From the NCBI RefSeq assembly GCF_000506985.1, contig NZ_KI650981.1, forward strand, positions 419,122-483,121: a stretch of DNA of 64,000 nt, written 5' to 3'. Origin of the DNA: Advenella kashmirensis W13003. GTDB taxonomy: Bacteria; Pseudomonadota; Gammaproteobacteria; Burkholderiales; Burkholderiaceae_B. The notes beneath the pieces were generated by a model. It was not told where the DNA came from and did no database searches. It saw only the letters and a list, made by a program, of their open reading frames with translations. The position numbers and the translations under genes were made by a program. Within the stretch, counting starts at the first letter, position 1. Every line of letters starts with the position of its first letter. Below are positions 16,522-24,300 of this stretch, piece by piece.

Positions 16522-17634
16522 TTATGAGGCGGTCAGGGAACGTGCGGTTGCACTTGCAATCGCGAGTGCGGCGGTCAGACCGGGAGATTCGATGCCAAAC
16601 AGATTGACCAATCCCGTGACGCCATGGTCGGCAGGACCGGAAATCATGAAATCACCCGCATTTGAAGTGGCGGGCACAATTTTCGGGCGGATGCCGGCAT
16701 AACCCGGTTCCAGTGCGTTTTCAGGCAGCCCTGGCCACCAGTTGCGGATGGCCCGATCGAAGGCGGTGACGTGTTCAGGGTTGACCAGGTAATTTTCGTC
16801 TTCGATCCATTCGGTATCGGGACCAAATTTGGCCTGTCCGCCCATGTCGAGCGTCAGGTGCACGCCCAGTCCGGCCGCGTTGGGCATTGGATAAATCAGG
16901 CGGGAAAACGGTGCGCGGCGGTTCAGTGTGAAATAGCTGCCTTTGCAATAATACTCACCAGGAATATGTTTGGGGTCAAGCCCGGCTATGCGGCGCGCTA
17001 GAGTAGGCGCGTGCAGGCCGGAGGCATTGATTAGCGTGCGACAGGTCAGCGTCATCGCTTCGTCGCCGCCAAACTCACAGGTGAAGGAGCCATCGGCATT
17101 GATCTGCGCTCGCAGCATGGGAGTGCGCAGGACGACCTGGGCTCCGGCATGTTCGGCATCGCCCTGCAAGGCAAGCATATAGGCATGACTGTCAATAATG
17201 CCGGTGGAAGGGGACAGGACGGCTGCGACGCAGTCCAGCTCGGGTTCCAGTTTTTTTGTCTCTTGGGCTGTCAGCCATTGCAGATCATCGACGCCATTGG
17301 CTTTGCCCTGGGCGGCAATTTTTTCCAGATAAGGCACTTGCGATGCGTCTGTGGCAACCAGCAGCTTGCCCAGTCGCTTATACGGAATATGGCGTTCTTC
17401 GCAATAGTCGTACAGGCGCTTTTTGCCCTCCAGGCACAGGCGTGCTTTGAGGCTTCCTTGCGGATAATACAAACCGGCGTGGATGACTTCGGAGTTGCGC
17501 GAGCTGGTGCCCATGCCAATGCCTTCTTCAGCCTCCAGCACGAGTACGTCGGTACCGGAGCGGGCCAGTTCGCGTGCGATCGCCAGTCCGACGACACCGG
17601 CGCCGACGACGATGCATTCTATGTCAATATTCAT
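16522..17634 (-). CDS. FAD-dependent oxidoreductase, L-2-hydroxyglutarate oxidase (LhgO) type
   Basis: 370 residues. The FAD-binding start [19 protein letters not shown] carries GAGVVG at 11-16, followed by [20 protein letters not shown], which is strongly typical of the LhgO/L2HGDH group within the DAO family. These flavoenzymes oxidise L-2-hydroxyglutarate to 2-oxoglutarate at the membrane. The start overlaps the flavin reductase stop (ATGA), so the two are probably co-translated. Substrate assignment is by family resemblance. Confidence 0.82.
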   Translation of the reverse strand: MNIDIECIVVGAGVVGLAIARELARSGTDVLVLEAEEGIGMGTSSRNSEVIHAGLYYPQGSLKARLCLEGKKRLYDYCEERHIPYKRLGKLLVATDASQVPYLEKIAAQGKANGVDDLQWLTAQETKKLEPELDCVAAVLSPSTGIIDSHAYMLALQGDAEHAGAQVVLRTPMLRAQINADGSFTCEFGGDEAMTLTCRTLINASGLHAPTLARRIAGLDPKHIPGEYYCKGSYFTLNRRAPFSRLIYPMPNAAGLGVHLTLDMGGQAKFGPDTEWIEDENYLVNPEHVTAFDRAIRNWWPGLPENALEPGYAGIRPKIVPATSNAGDFMISGPADHGVTGLVNLFGIESPGLTAALAIASATARSLTAS

Positions 17635-18155
17635 TGTGTTTCTGTTAACGTGGGAGTCAGATCAAAGCTGCCGGCATGATAAACCAGTGGGAGGGAATCA
17701 ATATGATGGCAGCGTTCCACTTCGCCGATCAGGATCATGTGATCCCCTTCGTGATAGTGGTTGCGGTTATAGCATTCGAACCAGGCCGAACAATAGCGGT
17801 CATCCAGTTTGGGAACCTGTTCGAGGCTGGTGCCAGGCGTCCACAGGACATCGCGAAAACGGTCCTGCGGGCTGCCGGTGGAAAATTGGCGGGCAAGTGC
17901 AAGTTGCTCCGCGTTCAGGATATGGATGTTATAGCGTTGTATCTGTTCAAAAGCTTCGCGATTGGAAGAGCTTTTGATCAGGCTCCAGAGGATGAGCGGC
18001 GGGTTCAGAGAGACCGAGTTGAATGAACTGACGGTCAGCCCGATGGGATGGCCTTCCTGGGGATGCGTGGCGGTGACAATCGTCACGCCGGTCGCAAAAC
18101 GGCCCAGGGCCGATCTGAAATCACGGGAATCAAAATCCGGAGCCTGTGCGCTCAT
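17631..18155 (-). CDS. Flavin reductase family protein (FMN-binding split barrel)
   Basis: 174 residues. [17 protein letters not shown] near the N terminus and [20 protein letters not shown] are hallmarks of the HpaC/RutF-like flavin reductases. They reduce FMN or FAD with NAD(P)H, usually to feed a monooxygenase, but no monooxygenase lies nearby. It shares a 4-base overlap with the LhgO-like gene downstream. Confidence 0.88.
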   Translation of the reverse strand: MSAQAPDFDSRDFRSALGRFATGVTIVTATHPQEGHPIGLTVSSFNSVSLNPPLILWSLIKSSSNREAFEQIQRYNIHILNAEQLALARQFSTGSPQDRFRDVLWTPGTSLEQVPKLDDRYCSAWFECYNRNHYHEGDHMILIGEVERCHHIDSLPLVYHAGSFDLTPTLTETQ

Positions 18156-18188
18156 TGTCTGTTTACCTTATGTCCGGGCATGGTCACC

Positions 18189-18821
18189 TCAGGGAGAAAG
18201 ACGAGCCATGGACCAGTTGCCGTCCTGATCACGGGTATATCGAAGCCGGTCATGGAGTCTTGAGGGACGGCCTTGCCAGAACTCGATCATATCGGGTACG
18301 ACGACATAGCCGCCCCAATGAGGGGGTTTGGGGACCGTTTCGCCAAATTTCTCCTGGAAATCGACAACGCGTTCTTCCAGTTCTTCGCGGGTGGTGACCT
18401 GGCTTTGTCGGGATGCCCACGCCCCGATTCGTGAACCGAGCGGGCGGCTGACAAAGTAGTCGGTTGATTCGGCTTCAGGCAAGAAACGCGCTACGCCGTT
18501 GATGCGTACTTGTCGCTGAAGCCCCAGCCAGAAGAACAGCAGGCTGACGGCAGGATTGCCCGCAATATCGCGTCCCTTGTCCGATTCGTAGTTGGTGAAA
18601 AACGTAAAACCATCGGCCGTCAGGTCTTTGAGCAATACCGTGCGCGACGAGGGTCTGTGCCGGGCGTCAACAGTAGAGAGCACCATGGCGTTGGGCTCGG
18701 CGATGTTGCCTTTCAGGGCATCATCGAACCATTGTTCAAACTGTTTGATTGGGTCAGGATCGACCTGGGTTTCCAGAAGCACGTTTTTATCGTAATTCTG
18801 GCGTAAATCTGCGAGCGTCAT
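18189..18821 (-). CDS. pdxH: Pyridoxine/pyridoxamine 5'-phosphate oxidase
   Basis: 210 residues, normal length. The motifs NAMVLSTVDARHRPSSRTVLLK, FTNYESDKGRDI, FFWLGLQRQVRI and GSRIGAWASRQS are intact, and the C terminus contains the PLP-binding IEFWQGRPSRLHDRLRY. It converts PNP/PMP to PLP with FMN. Only about 30 bases separate it from the flavin reductase gene, so co-transcription is possible. Confidence 0.96.
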   Translation of the reverse strand: MTLADLRQNYDKNVLLETQVDPDPIKQFEQWFDDALKGNIAEPNAMVLSTVDARHRPSSRTVLLKDLTADGFTFFTNYESDKGRDIAGNPAVSLLFFWLGLQRQVRINGVARFLPEAESTDYFVSRPLGSRIGAWASRQSQVTTREELEERVVDFQEKFGETVPKPPHWGGYVVVPDMIEFWQGRPSRLHDRLRYTRDQDGNWSMARLSP

Positions 18822-18909
18822 AATTACATCTTCAGGGGAAAAAACCTAAAGGGCTAGTGTACTGCAATTACAGGGATTTCCCTGCCAATTCCGACTCGCC
18901 GTCAGCAGA

Positions 18910-19572
18910 TTAAGGATGCGCCTTGTGGCTTTTGTGGGCGTGCTTTTTGAGTGTATCGGCCAGTTCGAACAGGGCATGATCCTGGATATTGGCGTCGGAC
19001 AGAGCATGGGCCGTTTCGATCACATATTCCGGGCAGGGGCCGTTCTGGCCAGAGGCGTTCAGAATGATCTGCAGGGTTTCTTCAAAGGTGAGATCCCGGG
19101 CGTACGCGTGGTTTTCCCGGTCCATGATAAAGGCGAGGGCACGCACCGGCCCCAAATCTGTTTCGCAGGTTGTCCAGGTAGGAATGTAGGCACCGGAGAC
19201 CATTTCCCGCTTCCACAGGGCACGGAATTCCTGCTCCAGCGCGTCAGGGCGCAGTTTGAACACTTTACCCTGGCAGCGTCCGCCTTCATCCAGGCCGAAG
19301 ACCAGGCCGGGACGTTCGGGAGTGCCACGATTGACGCTGGACCACAGGCAGAGTGCCCGGTGATAGCCATGAAGAGTGGCAACGCGGCATTCCTGGAATT
19401 CAAATTCCGGGCGCCAGATCAGGGAGCCGTATCCAAAGACCCAGACATTGTCAGGATCGGTATGAGCCAGATTCTGCTGCATGGAATGTTCGACTTCTTC
19501 GTCTGTCCACAAGCGGAACTGGCGGATATGGTCGAGTGCTTTTTGTAAGGGATTCCTGATTAATTCTGCCAC
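18910..19572 (-). CDS. Gamma-glutamylcyclotransferase (ChaC family)
   Basis: 220 residues. The defining glycine loop VWVFGYGSLIWRPEF starts near residue 43, followed by the ChaC-type HGYHRALCLWS and GTPERPGLVFGLDEGG. ChaC-like enzymes cleave glutathione to 5-oxoproline and Cys-Gly in the cytoplasm. The frame begins with GTG at 19572, without an obvious ribosome site; an ATG at residue 31 is an alternative start. Confidence 0.85.
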   Translation of the reverse strand: MAELIRNPLQKALDHIRQFRLWTDEEVEHSMQQNLAHTDPDNVWVFGYGSLIWRPEFEFQECRVATLHGYHRALCLWSSVNRGTPERPGLVFGLDEGGRCQGKVFKLRPDALEQEFRALWKREMVSGAYIPTWTTCETDLGPVRALAFIMDRENHAYARDLTFEETLQIILNASGQNGPCPEYVIETAHALSDANIQDHALFELADTLKKHAHKSHKAHP

Positions 19573-19699
19573 GGGGTCAGCTTTTCTGAATGTGCATTAA
19601 AATGACAAACGTCCGGACGGCAGTTGAAGCCGAGTCACCCGGCCGCTTCATGTTGTTATAACTCTGAAACAATTTTAGTATAGGTCAGAATCGATTGGA

Positions 19700-20500
19700 A
19701 TGGATACAACAATAAACGATAAGCAAAGACGTTTCAGTGGTTTACAGCGTCTTTATGGCGAAGGCGCAACGTTGCAACTTGAACGGGCGCACGTGATGAT
19801 CGCCGGAATTGGCGGCGTAGGCTCATGGACGGCAGAGGCGCTGGCGCGTTCCGGTATCGGAGAGTTGACGCTGGTTGATCTGGACCATATCGCAGAGTCC
19901 AACGTCAATCGGCAGATTCATGCGCTGACGGATACGCTGGGGCAGGCCAAGATCCAGGCGATGGCGGACAGGATCGCGGGTATCAATCCGGATTGCCGTG
20001 TCCATCGGGTTGATGATTTTGTGGAGCCGGGCAATGTCGATGTACTGCTCCAGGCGCGGCCGGTGAGTGTGCTGGTCGATGCCACCGATCAGGTGCCTGC
20101 AAAGCTTGCCATGACACTGGCCTGTCACAGACATGCAATTTCGTTTGTGATGTGCGGCGGGGCAGGCGGAAAACTGGATGCGCTGACATTGAAGGCGGGA
20201 GATTTATCCATGGCCCGCAATGATGCGTTGCTGGGCCGAATTCGCCAGCAGTTGCGCAAGCATCATGGCTATCCCAAAGGATCAGACAGGCATGGCAAGG
20301 CGCTGCGCAAGCCGCCTTCCATGCGCGTGTTTACGCTCTGGTTGGACCAGCCTGCGGTGCTGCCGGACGCGTGGGCCAGGACGGAGGAGCCGGGTTCGCT
20401 CCAGGGATTGTCGTGTGCCGGATATGGATCGGCAGTCACCGTTACTGCCGCCATGGGTATGGCGGCTGCCGGGGAGGCGATTCGCAGAATTCTGGCGTGA
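19700..20500 (+). CDS. tcdA: tRNA threonylcarbamoyladenosine dehydratase (CsdL/TcdA)
   Basis: 266 residues, a ThiF/E1-like protein with MIAGIGGVGSW (glycine loop 36-41) and LVDLDHIAESNVNRQIHA. It cyclises t6A37 in tRNAs that read ANN codons using ATP. Length and the C-terminal GYGSAVTVTAAMGMAAAG match TcdA rather than MoeB or ThiF. It is divergent from the ChaC gene. Confidence 0.92.
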   Translation: MDTTINDKQRRFSGLQRLYGEGATLQLERAHVMIAGIGGVGSWTAEALARSGIGELTLVDLDHIAESNVNRQIHALTDTLGQAKIQAMADRIAGINPDCRVHRVDDFVEPGNVDVLLQARPVSVLVDATDQVPAKLAMTLACHRHAISFVMCGGAGGKLDALTLKAGDLSMARNDALLGRIRQQLRKHHGYPKGSDRHGKALRKPPSMRVFTLWLDQPAVLPDAWARTEEPGSLQGLSCAGYGSAVTVTAAMGMAAAGEAIRRILA

Positions 20501-20656
20501 TAATGTGGACGTTTAGGGTGGAGACAGGCGCCGGTCTTTCGGCAAGCTGCAGTCGGAGCGCGGACTTTTTTTGGTCGTGCTGTGATGGAGTTTAACCGTG
20601 TTGGGATGAAGCGTGATTTCGATGTCTGTGGCCAATAACCGACAGGATACAAATAT

Positions 20657-20700
20657 TTACCCGGGTAATATTCCAATTTTATTTTTATCCGGGTAATATT
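20657..20700. promoter_or_regulatory. Repeated operator-like sites before the DUF2239 gene
   Basis: CCGGGTAATATT occurs at 20661-20672 and again at 20689-20700, 28 bases apart. The first copy is part of the perfect palindrome TTACCCGGGTAA (20657-20668). The second ends 35 bases before the start codon and overlaps a TAATAT-like -10. This looks like a regulator-controlled promoter; the regulator is not evident. Confidence 0.5.
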
Positions 20701-20735
20701 ATGGCTGTTCAATACAACAGCCCATAGGAGGGAGC

Positions 20736-21347
20736 ATGACGACTTCCGTATCTACTTACACCGTTTTCCAGGGATATCAGCGGCTTGCGTCGGGCACCTT
20801 GCCCGAAGTGACTCCCGTTTACAAAGACGCCCTGAAAGCTACTACCGCAGACGCCGTGCTGATTTTCGATGATCAGACGGGACGCTCAATTGATATTGAT
20901 TTGCGGCATACTGACAGATCTTTGCCGATACATAACAGCTTGAACGTGAACGACGGCGCTGCGGTCGCTGTCCAGTCAGAAGCAGCGCATGAGCCGCACG
21001 AGCCCGTATCCCGGGGGCGTGGGCGGCCCAAATTGGGCGTGATTGCGCGCGAAGTGACGTTGCTGCCCAGGCATTGGGAGTGGCTGTCGGCCCAGCCGGG
21101 CGGCGCTTCGGTCGCTTTGCGCAAGCTGGTCGAGAGCGCCCGGCTGGGGAGTGCAAACCGTGACGCGCGGCGCCATGCCCAGGAGCGGGCTTATCATTTC
21201 ATGCTGGCGCTGGGTGGTGATCTTCCCGGCTATGAAGAAGCCACACGGGCATTGTTTGCCGGCGACTTGACGGCGCTGGAGCAGCACATTGCCGGCTGGC
21301 CCGACGATGTGCGACTGCATGCGCTGAAACTGGCTGCGACCGCCTGA
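20736..21347 (+). CDS. DUF2239 family protein
   Basis: 203 residues. It has an N-terminal segment with TADAVLIFDDQTGRSIDIDL, a basic linker GRGRPKLGVIAREVTLLPRH, and a C-terminal helical part (ASVALRKLVESAR, then DLPGYEEATRALFAGD). This matches DUF2239, of unknown function. The central RPKLG/EVTLLPRHWEWL portion resembles a small DNA-binding or ribbon-type region, so a regulatory role is possible. A strong AGGAGGG site precedes the ATG, and the promoter carries repeated palindromic sites. Confidence 0.85.
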   Translation: MTTSVSTYTVFQGYQRLASGTLPEVTPVYKDALKATTADAVLIFDDQTGRSIDIDLRHTDRSLPIHNSLNVNDGAAVAVQSEAAHEPHEPVSRGRGRPKLGVIAREVTLLPRHWEWLSAQPGGASVALRKLVESARLGSANRDARRHAQERAYHFMLALGGDLPGYEEATRALFAGDLTALEQHIAGWPDDVRLHALKLAATA

Positions 21348-21367
21348 GTGATAGGCTGCAGCGTGCG

Positions 21368-24300
21368 CTAGGTTTCCGACGCTTCCACTGGTGTCGTTTG
21401 GTCCAACCGGTCCAAAAATTCCTCCAGAACGACACCGGTGTGGGACGCGGCTTTCTTCGCAATAATGTCTTTGACCGGACCCATGGCGACAACTTGTCCG
21501 CCACCGTTACCGCCTTCGGGCCCCATGTCGACAATCCAGTCGGCTTCGGCCATGATATCCAGATTATGTTCGATGACGACCACCGTGTTGCCTGCCTGGA
21601 CCAGCCGGTGCAGCACGACAATCAGTTTCTCGACATCGGCCATGGACAGTCCGACGGTGGGCTCATCCAGTACATACAGGGTATGCGGCCTGCGCGAAGC
21701 ACGGCCGGTCTTGATGACGCCTTCGTCAAGGCGGGCCTTGACCAGTTCCGAGACCAGCTTGATTCGCTGGGCTTCACCGCCGGACAGGGTTGGCGATGGC
21801 TGGCCCAGTGTCAGGTAGCCCAGGCCGACATCCTGCAGCAACTGCAGCGAACGCTTGACACGGGGGTGAGCCGCGAAATAGGGAATGGCGTCATCGACTT
21901 CCATCTTCAGCACTTCCCCTACATTTTTTTCACGCAGCCGAATCGCCAGGGTATCGGGGTTGAAGCGGTCTCCGCCGCAGGCTTCGCATGGCACTTTGAC
22001 ATCGGGCAGGAAGCTCATTTCGATGGTGCGCATGCCCTGGCCTTCGCAAATCGGGCAGCGTCCGTCACCGGTGTTGAACGAGAAGCGGGAGGTGCTCCAC
22101 CCACGGATCTTGGCGTCACGGGTTTCGGCAAATTGCCGTCGTACGTCGTCCCAAAAGCCGATATAGGTTGCCGGGCAGGAGCGTGGCGTTTTGCCGATAG
22201 GCGTCTGATCGACCTCCAGCACGCGATCCAGGCTTTCCCAGCCGGTGATGTCGGCGCAGCCGCGCCAGGCGGCGGGGTTTTTGACGCCGACCACGCCTTT
22301 GAGATTGTCCAGCAGCACATCGCGCGCCAGTGTCGATTTCCCGGAACCCGATACGCCGGTGATGACGCTGAGGCGGCCTTTGGGAATACGTACATTGACG
22401 TGTTGCAAGTTGTGCAAATGGGCACCATGGATATGTATAAATCCGGTGTCGCCGTCGATCGCCTGGCCTGGCTGCAAGGGGTGAGTCATGGGATGGGCCA
22501 GATAGCGTCCGGTCAGCGAGCGCTCGTTGGCGATAATATCTTCGTAGCTTCCCTGGGCCACGACGGTGCCGCCGCGAACGCCCGCTCCAGGTCCGATGTC
22601 GATGATGTGTTCGGCACGGCGGATGGTATCGTCGTCATGCTCTACCACGACCAGTGTATTGCCATTGCCTTCCAGTCGCGACAGGGCATTGAGCAGAATG
22701 CGGTTGTCGCGCGGATGCAGGCCGATGGTCGGTTCATCCAGGATGTAGCAGACGCCCTGCAGATTGGAGCCCAGTTGCGCCGCCAGGCGAATGCGCTGCG
22801 CTTCGCCGCCGGACAGGGTGGGGGCGGAACGATCCAGGCCGAGATAGCCCAGGCCGACTTCTTCCATGAAGGCCAGCCGGCTTTTTATTTCATTCAGAAT
22901 ATCACGGGCGATATCGGCATCGCGTCCCTTGAGTACCAGGCCGGCGAAAAACGTATGCGCTTCGGTGACGGGCAGCGCCGCCAGATCGGCAATGCTACGA
23001 TCTTTCCAGCGTACGGCCAGTGCATTGCGATTCAGGCGCTGACCATGGCAGGCCGGGCAGGCAGCAAGCTCGTGTTCTTCCTCGCCTGGCAGGTTTTTCC
23101 ATGATTCCTCTTCGCCCGTCTGTTCCTCGTCAAAACCCGTCAGCTTGACGCCGGTGCCAAAGCAGCTGTGACACCAGCCATGCTTGGAGTTATAGGAAAA
23201 CAGGCGCGGATCGGGTTCCGGAAAACTGGTGCCGCAGGAAGGGCAGGCGCGTTTGGTGGAAAAATGCTGCTGTTCAAGCTCACTGGCGTGCAGTGGATCG
23301 GCCGGGTCCAGATCCAGGATGATACTCATGGTTCCGTGGCCGGTTTCCAATGCACTATGCAGCGCGTCCTTCAGTTGGGACTCGACTGCGGGTCCGATCA
23401 CTAGATCGGCGACGGGCAGTTCTATGGTGTGTTCCTTGTAGCGGTCCAGACGCGGCCAGGGTTTGACCGGGATGAAATCGCCGTCGACCCGCAAATGGGT
23501 GTAACCCTTGCCTTCGGCCCATTTGGCCAGATCGGTGTAGTAGCCCTTGCGGGCCGTGACCAATGGGGCCAGAACACCAATATGCCGGCCTTTGCACTGG
23601 CTCATGATGCGGGCGAAAATCTGTTCCTGTGATTGCGGTTCTACCGGAACCTGGCAATCGGGACAATATTGGGTTCCCAGCTTCACATACAGCAGGCGCA
23701 GAAAATGATGGGTCTCGGTCATTGTGCCCACCGTGGATTTGCGTCCGCCGCGACTGGTGCGCTGCTCGATGGCCACCGTAGGCGGAATGCCGTAAATGGC
23801 ATCCACATCGGGCTTGCCGGCAGGCTGGACGACGGCGCGTGCATAGGCGTTGAGCGATTCGAGATAGCGGCGCTGTCCCTCGTTGAACAGAATGTCGAAC
23901 GCCAGCGTGGATTTGCCGGATCCCGATACGCCGGTAATGACCGTGAAGGTATTGTGGGGAATATGGACGTTGACGCCCTTCAGATTGTGTTCCTTGGCGT
24001 TCAGAATATCGATCTGCGAAGGCGTTTCGCGCTCACCGGCCTGTAGCGTATCGGTAGCGTACTCGCCCTCGGGCTCCTGCAGTGACAGTGGAACACTGGC
24101 AATAATGTCGGATTCATATTCGCGCAAGGCGGTGCCTGTGTGGGATGCTGCGATTTCCATGACCGTGGCGGGCGTTCCCTCGGCAACGATCCGGCCGCCA
24201 TCGACTCCGCCTTCCGGACCGAGGTCGATCAGCCAGTCTGCCGAGCGGATCACATCCAGGTTGTGTTCAATGACCAGCAGTGAATGGCCCGCGGCGAGCA

